From JBCCEV01 sp039030125 (GTDB lineage Bacteria > Pseudomonadota > Gammaproteobacteria > Ga0077536), in NCBI GenBank assembly GCA_039030125.1, contig JBCCEV010000065.1, forward strand, positions 1 to 22,182: a stretch of 22,182 nucleotides of DNA, written 5' to 3'. This document shows positions 8,406 to 17,844 of the stretch, piece after piece (position 1 is the first letter of the stretch; each line of letters starts with the position of its first letter). The position numbers were made by a program, and so were the translations under genes. A model generated the notes under the pieces. That model had not been told where the DNA came from and did no database searches. It was given only the letters and a program-made list of their open reading frames with translations.

Positions 8406-9299
8406 GTGAGCAACTTCGACCAGCAACTTCAAAAAATCAAATCAGGCAATGGCTTTATTGCCGCACTAGATCAAAGTGGCGGCTCAACGCCTAAAGCACT
8501 AGGACTTTATGGGATCGGCGAGGACGCCTGGTCGAATGACGATGAGATGTTTGCCGTGGTCCATGAAATGCGAACCCGGATCATCACCAGCCCCAACTTC
8601 AACGGCGATCGGATCTTGGGTGCAATCTTGTTTGAGAACACGGTCGACCGAGAGATAGAGGGCCAACCGACTTCGAATTATCTATGGAACGTAAAAAACG
8701 TTGTGCCAATCATCAAGGTCGATAAAGGCCTGGCCGATGAGGACGACGGGGTGCAAATCATGAAGCCCATGCCCGGCCTTGACGCATTGCTCGGGAAAGG
8801 CAAAGCAAACGACATCTTCGGCACCAAAATGCGCTCGGTCATCAAGCAAGCGAGTGCCAGTGGCGTTGATCATGTGGTGAAGCAACAATTCGAAATTGGC
8901 GAGCAAATCATTGCCGCCGGATTAGTCCCCATCATCGAGCCCGAGGTCGATATTCACTGCCCGGACAAAGCGCAAGCTGAAGGGTTGCTGAAAGATGGCA
9001 TTATGCGCGGACTCGACGCCTTGGCAGGCGATCAGCTCGTTATGTTGAAGCTGACACTACCGGAAGAAGACAACTTCTACCAAGACTGCGTTAAACATTC
9101 GAACGTGGTGAAAGTAGTCGCGTTGTCGGGAGGTTATTCGCGGGAAGAGGCGAACGCCCGTTTGTCACGCAACAATGGCGTGATTGCGAGCTTTTCTCGC
9201 GCCTTGTCAGAAGGGTTGACCGCGCAGCAAAGTGATGACGAATTTAACACCATGATTGGCGCATCGATCGATTCGATTTATCAGGCATCGATTACCTGA
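8406..9299 (+). CDS. fda: Fructose-bisphosphate aldolase class I
   Basis: This 297-residue protein is close to the usual length of bacterial class I aldolase. It splits fructose 1,6-bisphosphate into glyceraldehyde-3-phosphate and dihydroxyacetone phosphate by a Schiff base. Seen motifs are ALDQSGGSTPKAL (20-32), PIIKVDKG (101-108), FGTKMRSVI (138-146), VPIIEPEV (174-181), MLKLTLP with the Schiff-base lysine Lys215, and the phosphate-binding SGGYSREEA. The start is GTG 8406 with GAGGA seven nt upstream. A TAGAAT hexamer at 8349 in the upstream gap is a plausible -10 element. The gene stops 14 bp before the end of the convergent nasA. Confidence 0.93.
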   Translation: MSNFDQQLQKIKSGNGFIAALDQSGGSTPKALGLYGIGEDAWSNDDEMFAVVHEMRTRIITSPNFNGDRILGAILFENTVDREIEGQPTSNYLWNVKNVVPIIKVDKGLADEDDGVQIMKPMPGLDALLGKGKANDIFGTKMRSVIKQASASGVDHVVKQQFEIGEQIIAAGLVPIIEPEVDIHCPDKAQAEGLLKDGIMRGLDALAGDQLVMLKLTLPEEDNFYQDCVKHSNVVKVVALSGGYSREEANARLSRNNGVIASFSRALSEGLTAQQSDDEFNTMIGASIDSIYQASIT

Positions 9300-9313
9300 T
9301 CAGGCGTGCTGCC

Positions 9314-11965
9314 TTAGCTGGCCTCGGCTACGCTGACTGCATTGATCAGTTGCTGAATTTCTGGGCGGCACGATCCGCAGTTGGTGCCAGCCCGGGTACA
9401 CGCACCCACCGCCGCCAAATCGTCGGCACCGTCAATGATGGCTCGTTGAATCGTTTTGCTGCCAATCCCATGGCACGAGCAGATTAACGCGCCATCGTCG
9501 ACGCGCTCGCCGGCCGCACGCCCGGCTAGGACTGCTGCAGCCGCGACTTCACTGCCGAGCGCATCCGCGACGAATGTTCGCGAAACGACAACCGGTCGCG
9601 GCGCGACAAATAAAGCAGCGACCAGGGCGCCGTTATCCATCGCCGCGAAGCGATAGCTATCGCTGGCGGTGTCGAGATAACTGACAATCTCGACGCTGGC
9701 GCTAGCAGGAAGCAGCGCCTCGAATAGAGCACTTGCCTCGTCGATCGACTCAGTGTCGGCGAGTTCCAGGCGACAGCCGTTAGCGGTTTTCATTCGCGCC
9801 CAGTATGTTGTTGCCGGGTTCCACCCCGCCACCGTAACGGCAAAGCCAAACCATTTAGCAGCGAAGCGCCGTGCGCTGACCGGACTAAACTTTAGCTCGG
9901 GTTGTCCGGAGACCGGATCGACGTTGGCGGCGAAGAGTTTGTTGACCCGCCCGGCGCTTGCGAATTCATCTGACCAATGCATCGGTACAAACAAGCGGCC
10001 GGGACGCTGCCGATCGGTGACCAAGGCGCGCAAAATGACTTCGCCACTGTTATTTTCCACCACCACCAATTCGCCCGCTTCAACGCCAATCTCGGCGGCC
10101 GTCATTGGGTGCATTTCGACAAACGGCTCGCCGTAATGCGCTGAGAGCTGCGCCGCTTCGGCGGTGCGCGTCATGGTGTGCCATTGGTCGCGAATTCGGC
10201 CGCTGTTAACGATGTAAGGGTAGTTATAGCTGCTCTGCGACGCCGGCAAACGCAACGGAGTTGCGATCATCTTCGCGCGGCCGTCAGCGGTCGAAAAACC
10301 ACCATTGCCAAACAGCCGGTGCGATTCTCGAATATCAGCCACCGCACGCTGTGGCCAGCGCTGGGGTAGCAAAGCGTCGTAGCCGTGTGCGTCAATCCCG
10401 GCGAAGGCTGTCAGATCCAAACATCTTGGACGTTCCGAGGCGACGCTCGTTAGCGCTGCATACTCCGCAAAGACCTCGCTTGCACTTTGATAGCTGAACG
10501 CCTCGGCGAAACCCATCCGCGCTGCGACTTCGGAGATAATCCACCAATCAGCCCGAGCCTGCCCGGGCGGCTCGCGAAAGGCGCGCTGGCGGGAAATACA
10601 GCGCTCGGAGTTGGTAACGGTACCGTCCTTTTCACCCCAACCCAACGCGGGCAACAAGACGTTGGCTGACCTGCTTGAATCCGTTCGTTTAACAATGTCC
10701 GACACCACGGTAAACGGACAACGCTCAATTGCCCGGCGGACGCGATCCGCCTCAGGCAAACTTACCGCCGGATTGGTCGCCATGATCCACAAAGCTTTGA
10801 TGCGGCCCTCCTCGATGGCATCGAACATGTCCACCGCCTTTAATCCAGGCTTGGCCGAAAGCCGCGGCGCATTCCAAAAATCCGCCACTGCTTGATGTCC
10901 CAAGCGATCATCGAAATCGATATGGGCAGCGAGCATGTTGGCAAGGCCGCCGACTTCCCGCCCACCCATTGCATTCGGTTGTCCAGTGACCGAAAAAGGT
11001 CCCGTACCGGGTTGACCAATGCGCCCGGTGGCGAGGTGACAGTTGATGATCGAATTAACTTTGTCGCTACCGGCGCTCGATTGGTTCACCCCTTGAGAGT
11101 ACACCGTGACCGTGCGCGGATTTTGAATAAACCACTCGTAGAAGGTCGCGACCTTGTCACGCGGCAAGCCGGTTTGGGCCGCAACCGTGGCGATGTCGAA
11201 ATCGGCGGCCGTCCGCCGGGCCGCGGATAAGCCACTGACATGCTCGGCGAGAAAACCGCCGTCATCCGCGCCACTTAAGAGCACGTCGCGAAGCAGCCCA
11301 TTGAAAAGCGCCACATCGCTGCCCGGGTTCAGGTCCAGGTGTAAATCGGCGCCCTGCGAGGTGACGGTCTCGCGCGGGTCGATCACCACCAGCTTTATCT
11401 CACGCGCCTCACGGGCGGCCAATATGCGCTGGTGAAGTATCGGATGACACCAAGCAAGATTGGACCCGACGAGGATGATGAGATCGGCCAGCTCCAGATC
11501 TTCATAAACCCCCGGCACCACATCCTCACCAAAGGCGCGTTTGTGGCCGGCCACCGACGACGCCATGCAGAGCCGCGAATTGGTGTCGATATTGGACGAC
11601 CCAATGAACCCCTTCATTAGTTTGTTGGCGACGTAGTAGTCCTCCGTCAGGAGTTGCCCGGAAACATAGAATGCAACGGAATCCGGGCCGTGTTCAGCCA
11701 CCGTACGCGCAAATCGCGCGGCGACGGTGGACAGCGCCGAATCCCAATCGCTTGGCGCGCCCTCGACCTTGGGGACCAATAAACGGTTGGTTAAATCAAA
11801 AGTCTCGCCAAGTGTGGTGCCCTTGGTGCATAAGCGTCCGAAATTGGCTGGATGTTCCTGATCACCGCTAATTGAAACCGATTGGTCTTTGTTGACTTCC
11901 GCAACAATCCCACAGCCGACGCCGCAGTAGGCGCAAGTTGTTCTTACGCGACCGGTGAAAATCAT
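9314..11965 (-). CDS. nasA: Assimilatory nitrate reductase catalytic subunit
   Basis: This 883-residue molybdenum bis-MGD enzyme reduces nitrate to nitrite in the cytoplasm. Domains in order: an N-terminal [4Fe-4S] ligand set C11, C14, C18, C46; the molybdopterin oxidoreductase body with the likely Mo ligand Cys133 (NIDTNSRLCMASS, the NasA/Nap-type Cys, not Sec); the molydopterin-dinucleotide-binding domain (NSGRIRDQWHTMTRT onward); a variable linker; and a C-terminal Bfd-like [2Fe-2S] domain with CSCHG and CGSC that takes electrons from the flavoprotein partner. No signal peptide is present, so it is assimilatory rather than periplasmic. The ATG overlaps the stop of the upstream flavoprotein (ATGA, 11962-11965), showing translational coupling. 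It is the last gene of the operon. Confidence 0.95.
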   Translation of the reverse strand: MIFTGRVRTTCAYCGVGCGIVAEVNKDQSVSISGDQEHPANFGRLCTKGTTLGETFDLTNRLLVPKVEGAPSDWDSALSTVAARFARTVAEHGPDSVAFYVSGQLLTEDYYVANKLMKGFIGSSNIDTNSRLCMASSVAGHKRAFGEDVVPGVYEDLELADLIILVGSNLAWCHPILHQRILAAREAREIKLVVIDPRETVTSQGADLHLDLNPGSDVALFNGLLRDVLLSGADDGGFLAEHVSGLSAARRTAADFDIATVAAQTGLPRDKVATFYEWFIQNPRTVTVYSQGVNQSSAGSDKVNSIINCHLATGRIGQPGTGPFSVTGQPNAMGGREVGGLANMLAAHIDFDDRLGHQAVADFWNAPRLSAKPGLKAVDMFDAIEEGRIKALWIMATNPAVSLPEADRVRRAIERCPFTVVSDIVKRTDSSRSANVLLPALGWGEKDGTVTNSERCISRQRAFREPPGQARADWWIISEVAARMGFAEAFSYQSASEVFAEYAALTSVASERPRCLDLTAFAGIDAHGYDALLPQRWPQRAVADIRESHRLFGNGGFSTADGRAKMIATPLRLPASQSSYNYPYIVNSGRIRDQWHTMTRTAEAAQLSAHYGEPFVEMHPMTAAEIGVEAGELVVVENNSGEVILRALVTDRQRPGRLFVPMHWSDEFASAGRVNKLFAANVDPVSGQPELKFSPVSARRFAAKWFGFAVTVAGWNPATTYWARMKTANGCRLELADTESIDEASALFEALLPASASVEIVSYLDTASDSYRFAAMDNGALVAALFVAPRPVVVSRTFVADALGSEVAAAAVLAGRAAGERVDDGALICSCHGIGSKTIQRAIIDGADDLAAVGACTRAGTNCGSCRPEIQQLINAVSVAEAS

Positions 11966-13437
11966 TTGCCGCTTATCAGCGCCGGCGGCGAAGTCACCAA
12001 GGCTCGGTGAGGAGAGTGCCCGGCACCAAACACCCGCGAAATCACCCGAGGCAAGGACGGGCGGGTGACCGGCAGGCCGCGCATAATCCTCTGTCTCGCG
12101 CGACCTCGCTCGCGGCGAGTGAGCTGATGCGCCTCGCTAGCATTCACGATGTTTGAATTACCAACGCCGCTGCAACCGCAAATCTTTGCATCATCCGGCC
12201 AGACTGCAGCGGCCGCCGTAGGGTCCAGTGAGGTGCCCCCAGCGTAGTTTTCTCCGAAGATCAGGGTATCGCGGACATCACTGATATCGCTGCCCTCCCT
12301 GAGCTGCTGAAAAAACCACGGTCCGTCCCGCGCTTCGCCAAACAGCACCACTCCGATGATTCGATTATTTTCTATCGTTAAGCGTTTGTAGACTTGCTCA
12401 GAAGCATCGCGCAGCACGATCGCTTCACGATTGTCCCCTTCGGCAAAGTCACCCGCCGAGTAAACGTCGATGCCGGTAACCTTAAGCTTGGTTGAAACCT
12501 CTGAACCCTGGTATTCAACATTCTCATCGACGAGCTGCGCGGCGACCACGCGGGCCATCTCGTAAAGTGGCGCCACCAGGCCATAGCACTTACCGCGATG
12601 CTCTACGCATTCGCCCACCGCAAAAATCCGCTCGTCGCTGGTGCGCATGTCGTCGCCCACCACAATCCCACGCTTTACGTCTAAGCCGGCTTTTTCCGCT
12701 AAACCAACATTGGGCGTAATACCGACAGCGACAACGACCACGTCGGCTTCTAACTTGCGCCCATCGTCAAGCTCAACTCCGCTCACCCGGCCATCCCCCA
12801 AAAGCGCTTTGGTGTTGGCTTGCGTGACAACGTTGATCCCTCGAGCAACCAGCGCTTCCTCCAGCAGCATCCCAGCGGCGGTATCGAGCTGGCGCTCCAT
12901 GATGGTCGGCGCCAAATGGATCACCGTGGTGGCCATACCCCTTTCTTTGAGGCCCGCCGCCGCTTCGAGCCCAAGTAGACCACCGCCGATCACCACCGCT
13001 TTACCACCTTGCTCAGCGGCCTCGATCATGGCGTCAACATCGTCGAGGTCGCGATAGCTCAAAACGCCCGCGAGCTCGACGCCGGGAAAGGGAGGAATGA
13101 AAGGTCTCGATCCGGTGGCGATTAAGAGTTTGTCGTATGTGGTGCTGGTGCCATCGACAGCCGTCACCGTTTGAGTCTTGCGATTAATATCAATAACGGG
13201 CTTGGCTTTGTGCAGCGTGATCCCCATCCGGGCATACCACTCATCACCATGAATGACGATTTCTTCAAAGCGCTTCTCGCCGGACAGCACCGGTGAGAGC
13301 ATGATGCGATCATAGTTAACGCGCGACTCTGCATTAAAAATCGTAATTTGATAACGGTTTCGATCGTGCTTTAAAAGTTCGTCCAGGACCCGCCCCGGCG
13401 CCATGCCGTTGCCGATCACTACCAGTTGTTCAGCCAT
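11962..13437 (-). CDS. FAD/NAD(P)H-dependent electron-transfer subunit, NasC-like (NirB N-terminal half)
   Basis: This 491-residue flavoprotein matches the FAD/NAD-binding half of the NirB family. FAD site is VVIGNGMAPGR (6-16); ATGSRPFIPPFPGVELAGVLSYRDLDD, NAD site VVIGGGLLGLEAAAGL and AVGECVEHRG follow. It probably passes electrons from NAD(P)H to NasA, as NasC does in Klebsiella. A Bfd-type [2Fe-2S] domain starts (CGCSGVGNSNIVNA) but loses similarity after EAHQLT. The +1 frame from about 12117 continues with LAASEVARDRGLCAACRS, including a second Cys pair, until a TGA at 12042-12044. A frameshift or sequencing indel near 12117 is therefore likely. The sirohaem nitrite reductase half of NirB is absent. 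A good AGGAAAGG site precedes ATG 13437. Confidence 0.85.
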   Translation of the reverse strand: MAEQLVVIGNGMAPGRVLDELLKHDRNRYQITIFNAESRVNYDRIMLSPVLSGEKRFEEIVIHGDEWYARMGITLHKAKPVIDINRKTQTVTAVDGTSTTYDKLLIATGSRPFIPPFPGVELAGVLSYRDLDDVDAMIEAAEQGGKAVVIGGGLLGLEAAAGLKERGMATTVIHLAPTIMERQLDTAAGMLLEEALVARGINVVTQANTKALLGDGRVSGVELDDGRKLEADVVVVAVGITPNVGLAEKAGLDVKRGIVVGDDMRTSDERIFAVGECVEHRGKCYGLVAPLYEMARVVAAQLVDENVEYQGSEVSTKLKVTGIDVYSAGDFAEGDNREAIVLRDASEQVYKRLTIENNRIIGVVLFGEARDGPWFFQQLREGSDISDVRDTLIFGENYAGGTSLDPTAAAAVWPDDAKICGCSGVGNSNIVNASEAHQLTRRERGRARQRIMRGLPVTRPSLPRVISRVFGAGHSPHRALVTSPPALISGK

Positions 13438-13463
13438 CTGCCTTTCCTCGCCTTGGCGCTTAG

Positions 13464-15197
13464 TTACGCAGCCTCTTTGCCCTTGTTGGAAGTGGTATCG
13501 CCGCCCTTTTCATCATCCTCATCAGACTTCGGTTTAGCGCCACCTTCATACTCAGCGAGGAAGTTCAAAAGCTCGCTGCGGTACTCGTAATATCGAGGGT
13601 GCTTGAGCAATTGAGCCCGGGTGCGCGGGCGCGGGATGTCAACTTCCATGATGTTGCCGATCCGGGCGTTCGGCCCGTTGGTCATCATCACCACACGATC
13701 GGCGAGTAAAATCGCTTCATCCACATCATGCGTCACACAGACTGTGGTGACCTGGGTGCGCTTCCACACCTCCATCAGCACTTCCTGTAAGTCCCAACGC
13801 GTTAAACTGTCGAGCATTCCGAATGGCTCGTCGAGCAGCAACAATTTCGGTGAGAGCGCGAATGCCCGTGCAATACCGACGCGCTGTTTCATACCGTTTG
13901 AAAGGTCGATGGCTTTCTTATCCATCGCGTTGGCCAGCCCCACACGGCTGAGGTAGTACTCAATGACCTCGCGCCGCTCGGCACGGCTGGCGTGCGGATA
14001 GACGCGTTCGACACCGAGCGCCACGTTCTCCCGCGCGCTTAACCACGGCATTAAAGAGGGTGCCTGAAAAACCACCGCCCGATCAGGGCCAGCGCGGTAA
14101 ACCTCCTTGCCATCGAGGATGACGCCACCGTCGCTGATCTCGTTGAGACCGGCAGTCATCGACAATACCGTCGATTTCCCGCAGCCTGAGTGACCAATGA
14201 GCGTAATAAATTCACCACGCTCCATTTTCAGGTTGAAGTCCTCGACGACGACCAGCGGACCACTAGGCGTCGGATAAGTCTTGCCGACTTTGTAATATTC
14301 AACATAGCCCCGCGTTATGGCGCTCTTCGCGGCATCCTGATAAACCTTCGGCGGAGATTCCGGCATGAAACTCACCGGCTCAAGCTCCGGAAGCTTGCGT
14401 TCCCCGGAATCCTGCTGGCCCCGCTCATGTCCGACTTCGATCAGATAATTCGTGATCTCGGCGCGTAGCTGCTTGAATTCAGGATCAGTATTCATCGCGC
14501 CGCGGTCCCGGGGTCGCTCAAGATGGACCGCAAACTCTTTGTCCAGCGTTGCTCCGGGACCGGGGGTTAAGGGAATGACCCGATCGGCCAGCAAAATCGC
14601 TTCATCGACGTCATTGGTGATCAGAATGACCGTCTTTTTCTCGTCGGCGGAGATACGCTCGATTTCGGTTTGCAATTTCGCTCGTGTGAGCGCATCAAGT
14701 GCCGACAAGGGCTCATCGAGTAAAAGTACCTCTGGACGCATCGCCAACGCGCGAGCGACGGCGACGCGCTGGCGCATCCCACCGGATAGCTCGGCTGGTT
14801 TGCGCTCTGTCGCATGCGAGAGCCCCACCATCTCGACGTAGTGGGTGGTGATTTCCTGGCGCTCAGATTTTGCTTTTGATGCATGGACGGCATCGACCGC
14901 CAGCGCCACATTCTCAAACACCGACAACCACGGCATCAACGAATAGGATTGGAAAACCAGCCCTCTTTCGGGGCCGGGCTCGGTAATAGTGCCGCCCTTG
15001 ATCAGCGCCTCACCACTGTCCGGTTCCTCTAAACCGGCAATCGTCGATATCAGTGTGGTCTTGCCCGAGCCCGAGAAGCCCACGATGGCGATGAATTCAC
15101 CTTCTTCGACTGCCAGATTAACGTCTTTCAGTACTTCAAGACGCTCACTACCTACACCGTAGGATTTAGAGACATTTTTTAATTCCAAAAAGGCCAT
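13464..15197 (-). CDS. Nitrate ABC transporter ATPase, tandem NrtC/NrtD fusion
   Basis: This 577-residue protein carries two complete ABC ATPase domains. The first has Walker A GFSGSGKT (40-47), signature LSGGMRQR and Walker B LLLDEP. The second has GHSGCGKS (335-342), LSNGMKQR and LLLDEP. Each contains the PGPERGLVFQ/PDRAVVFQ and SLMPWLS motifs of the nitrate/sulfonate/taurine class. The canonical systems use separate NrtC and NrtD; here both lie in one chain, joined by a linker around 225-295, without the NrtA-like tail of cyanobacterial NrtC. The switch histidine is replaced by Asn195 in the first domain (ITNDVDEA) but kept in the second (VTHDVDEA), so the two sites probably differ in hydrolysis. 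It powers nitrate import with NrtA and NrtB. Confidence 0.92.
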   Translation of the reverse strand: MAFLELKNVSKSYGVGSERLEVLKDVNLAVEEGEFIAIVGFSGSGKTTLISTIAGLEEPDSGEALIKGGTITEPGPERGLVFQSYSLMPWLSVFENVALAVDAVHASKAKSERQEITTHYVEMVGLSHATERKPAELSGGMRQRVAVARALAMRPEVLLLDEPLSALDALTRAKLQTEIERISADEKKTVILITNDVDEAILLADRVIPLTPGPGATLDKEFAVHLERPRDRGAMNTDPEFKQLRAEITNYLIEVGHERGQQDSGERKLPELEPVSFMPESPPKVYQDAAKSAITRGYVEYYKVGKTYPTPSGPLVVVEDFNLKMERGEFITLIGHSGCGKSTVLSMTAGLNEISDGGVILDGKEVYRAGPDRAVVFQAPSLMPWLSARENVALGVERVYPHASRAERREVIEYYLSRVGLANAMDKKAIDLSNGMKQRVGIARAFALSPKLLLLDEPFGMLDSLTRWDLQEVLMEVWKRTQVTTVCVTHDVDEAILLADRVVMMTNGPNARIGNIMEVDIPRPRTRAQLLKHPRYYEYRSELLNFLAEYEGGAKPKSDEDDEKGGDTTSNKGKEAA

Positions 15198-15227
15198 GTG
15201 CGTAACCCTGTGTTGAGCTGAATACCA

Positions 15228-16319
15228 CTATCTGGTCGCCGAATGAGTAAATGCCGCCTGGAGGGCATACATGATGCGATCGAGCAGGAACCCGATAAGC
15301 CCGATGGTTAGAACGGCAACCAAGATTTTCGCGAGCGATAGCGACGAGCCGTTTTGAAACTCATCCCAAACGAATTTTCCAAGACCCGGATTCTGCGCCA
15401 ACATCTCCGCGGCAATGAGCACCATCCAGCCGACGCCGAGCGACAGCCGCAGCCCGGTGAAAATCAGAGGCAGGGATGACGGTAGAACCAGCTTGATAAC
15501 GGTTGTAGCCGTCGACAATCGCAATACCTTGGCGACATTAATTAAATCCTTATCAACCGAGGACACACCAAGGGCGGTATTGATCAGGGTTGGCCATAGC
15601 GAGCACAGCGTGACGGTAATGGCCGAGATCACCAGCGATTTCGGCATTGCATCCCACTGATCGACATAAAGGGCCGAAACCACCATCGTTACCAGCGGTA
15701 ACCAAGCCAACGGGGAGACCGGCTTGAATATTTGAATCAGCGGGTTGAGCGCACCATTAACCGTGCGCGACAGTCCCGAGGCGATACCGAGCGGCACGGC
15801 GATTACGGTTGCGATCAAAAACCCCAAGGCGACCGTGAACAAACTGGTGACAATTTGATCGAGATAAGTCGGTTTACCGGTATATTTGCGCCACTTAACC
15901 CTGTCCTCTTTACCTTGCTCAACCAGCTTGGCGTTGCGTTTATCTTGGCGCTCATAGAACGCCGCGGCTTTGGCGCGCTCGGCTTTGTGATCTTCCCATA
16001 GCGCAATCGTCTGCTCCCAGACTTGCGCGGGGCCAGGAACAGCACCTAATGAGGTCTTTATTTGCGGCGCGATAACGCCCCAGGCGATGAGGAACACCAG
16101 GATCCCAATCAACGGCACGCATAATAGTTGCCAGAGTTCGCGCAATTGATGTTGCACTGAATCACCGGCGGCAATGCGAAGAATTGGCACGAGCCATCCG
16201 AGGCCCAGAATGTTGAGATAGGTCGCGGCTTTGCTGATCGCGGCAAAACGCTTCTCCCGCCGCTCCTCGGCGGCGGGGTCGACGTTCAACTCATCGGCAG
16301 TTGGATTTACGGTACTCAT
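15228..16319 (-). CDS. nrtB: Nitrate ABC transporter permease
   Basis: This 363-residue inner-membrane permease is of the NrtB/SsuC/TauC type. Hydrophobic segments include LWQLLCVPLIGILVFLIAWGVI, IVTSLFTVALGFLIATVIAVPLGIASG, PLAWLPLVTMVVSALYV, SLVISAITVTLCSLWPTLINTALGV, LRLSLGVGWMVLIAAEML and ILVAVLTIGLIGFLLDRIMYAL. The ATPase-coupling EAA-like loop is DLINVAKVLRLSTATTVIKLVLPSSLPLIFTGLRLSLG. It is longer than usual because of an 80-residue cytoplasmic N-terminus and a highly charged loop (WEDHKAERAKAAAFYERQDKRNAKLVEQGKEDR split around residues 107-140) before the core. It sits between nrtA and the ATPase gene with short gaps, so is co-transcribed. Confidence 0.92.
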   Translation of the reverse strand: MSTVNPTADELNVDPAAEERREKRFAAISKAATYLNILGLGWLVPILRIAAGDSVQHQLRELWQLLCVPLIGILVFLIAWGVIAPQIKTSLGAVPGPAQVWEQTIALWEDHKAERAKAAAFYERQDKRNAKLVEQGKEDRVKWRKYTGKPTYLDQIVTSLFTVALGFLIATVIAVPLGIASGLSRTVNGALNPLIQIFKPVSPLAWLPLVTMVVSALYVDQWDAMPKSLVISAITVTLCSLWPTLINTALGVSSVDKDLINVAKVLRLSTATTVIKLVLPSSLPLIFTGLRLSLGVGWMVLIAAEMLAQNPGLGKFVWDEFQNGSSLSLAKILVAVLTIGLIGFLLDRIMYALQAAFTHSATR

Positions 16320-16362
16320 GTTGGTGTCCCGTTAGATTCACTCAAGTGCGTAGTTAAGGTTT

Positions 16363-17790
16363 TTACTCGGTGCTGGCGACCACATCGCCGCCCTTAACTT
16401 GCTCGGCACCCTTCAAGCCGATGGGAAATGCATCGATATAGTCGTTAGGTTTATGTCCGTCGAAGGCCAGACCATCGATGAACTCAGTTTGTGGCTCCCG
16501 ATAGCCGTCGGTATCCCATGGGAAATCCGCCTCCGCCGCGTTCCCTTCTTCAACCAGTAGACGCGCGGCCTTTAGGTAAAGATCCGGTCGGTAGACTTTC
16601 TTGGCGACTTCGTCATACCAAGCATCATCTTTCTGCTCGGTGATCTGGCCCCAACGACGCATTTGCGAGAGATACCAAACCGCGTCGGAGTAGAAGGGAT
16701 AGTTGGCGTAGTAGCGATAAAACACATTGAAGTCCGGAACTTCGCGCTTATCGCCCTTCTCATATTCGAAGGTGCCAGTCATTGAATTCGCAATGACCTC
16801 GGCGTCCGCGCCCACGTACTCCGAGCGCGCGAGGATCTCCACGGCCGCCATGCGGTTCGCGTTGTCATTCTCATCAAGCCATTTCGCGGCACGGATCAAC
16901 GCTTTGGTCAAAGCAATGGTGGTGTTCGGATATTTCTCGGAGAACTCCTTGGTGATCCCAAATACTTTTTCAGGATTGTTCTTCCAGATTTCATAGTCGG
17001 TGATGACCGGCACGCCGATCCCTTTAAACACGGCCTGCTGATTCCAGGGTTCACCAACGCAGTAACCGTAAATGGTGCCGGCTTCCAAGGTCGCCGGCAT
17101 CTGCGGCGGTGGTGTCACCGAGAGCAGTGCATCCGCTTGAATCTGGCCGGTAATATCGGTGCTGGAGTAGAAGCCAGGATGAATCCCGCCCGCGGCTAAC
17201 CAATAGCGCAGTTCGTAATTGTGTGTCGACACCGGGAAGACCATGCCCATATTGAAGGGCTTGCCCTGCTCTTTGAACGATTCAACAACCGGCTTTAGGT
17301 AATCAGCCTTTACCGGATGGACGGGCTTGCCGTCTGCCATCGGCACGTTAGGCTTCATCATCTCCCAGATCTCATTGGAGACCGTGATCCCATTGCCGTT
17401 GAGGTCCATGGAAAACGGCGTGATGATGTGCGCTTTGGTGCCGAAGCCTATGGTGGCGGCCAGCGGTTGTCCGGCCAGCATGTGGGCGCCATCTAATTCG
17501 CCGGTGATCACGCCGTCGAGAAGAACCTTCCAGTTCGCCTGTGGTTCAATGGTGACAAACAGGCCTTCCTCTTCGAAATAGCCGTTCTCATAGGCCACCG
17601 CGATCGGCGCCATGTCGGTTAACTTGATAAACCCGAATTTCAGCTCGTCCTTCTCGACATCAAGCATCTCGGTTTCAGCGAGCGCAGTACTCGTCACCGA
17701 CAAGAGCCCGACAAGGCAGGTTGCCAACCTGAAAGCCTTAGCTTTAGGGCTAACCCACCACCGATGGGTGAGGTGCTTCGTCATCTTCAT
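16363..17790 (-). CDS. nrtA: Nitrate-binding periplasmic protein of ABC transporter
   Basis: The chosen ATG 17790 has GGAG six nt upstream and gives 475 residues. The longer frame to 17904 would run through the terminator and leader hairpin and is rejected. Residues 1-38 are a signal peptide (basic start, LATCLVGLLSVTSTALA core, cleavage before ETE). The mature protein matches NrtA/NasS: LKFGFIKLTDMAPIAVAYENGYFEEEGL, DGAHMLAGQPLAATIGFG, PFSMDLNGNGITVSNEIWEMM, YGYCVGEPWNQQAVFKGIGVPV. It captures nitrate in the periplasm for NrtB. A secreted form separates it from the cytoplasmic nitrate sensor NasS, which is otherwise similar. Its expression is controlled by the sigma-54 promoter and ANTAR/terminator leader immediately upstream. 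Confidence 0.93.
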   Translation of the reverse strand: MKMTKHLTHRWWVSPKAKAFRLATCLVGLLSVTSTALAETEMLDVEKDELKFGFIKLTDMAPIAVAYENGYFEEEGLFVTIEPQANWKVLLDGVITGELDGAHMLAGQPLAATIGFGTKAHIITPFSMDLNGNGITVSNEIWEMMKPNVPMADGKPVHPVKADYLKPVVESFKEQGKPFNMGMVFPVSTHNYELRYWLAAGGIHPGFYSSTDITGQIQADALLSVTPPPQMPATLEAGTIYGYCVGEPWNQQAVFKGIGVPVITDYEIWKNNPEKVFGITKEFSEKYPNTTIALTKALIRAAKWLDENDNANRMAAVEILARSEYVGADAEVIANSMTGTFEYEKGDKREVPDFNVFYRYYANYPFYSDAVWYLSQMRRWGQITEQKDDAWYDEVAKKVYRPDLYLKAARLLVEEGNAAEADFPWDTDGYREPQTEFIDGLAFDGHKPNDYIDAFPIGLKGAEQVKGGDVVASTE

Positions 17791-17844
17791 CAAAATCTCC
17801 AAATTCCGCTCGGTCGGAAGTTCCCACGCTCGCCGAGCGTCGCC

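Noticed and set aside
9294..9303. Palindrome CCTGATCAGG at the end of the aldolase gene as a terminator
   Set aside because: No loop or T-tract; a ten-base palindrome at a stop codon is not informative by itself.
9314..11965. NasA as a second selenoprotein, by analogy with formate dehydrogenase
   Set aside because: The Mo ligand position is encoded as Cys133 and no in-frame TGA occurs.
17826..17840. Short inverted repeat ACGCTC-GCC-GAGCGT as another terminator
   Set aside because: No T-tract follows on either strand; it lies between the attenuator and the nrtA ribosome site and may only affect translation slightly.
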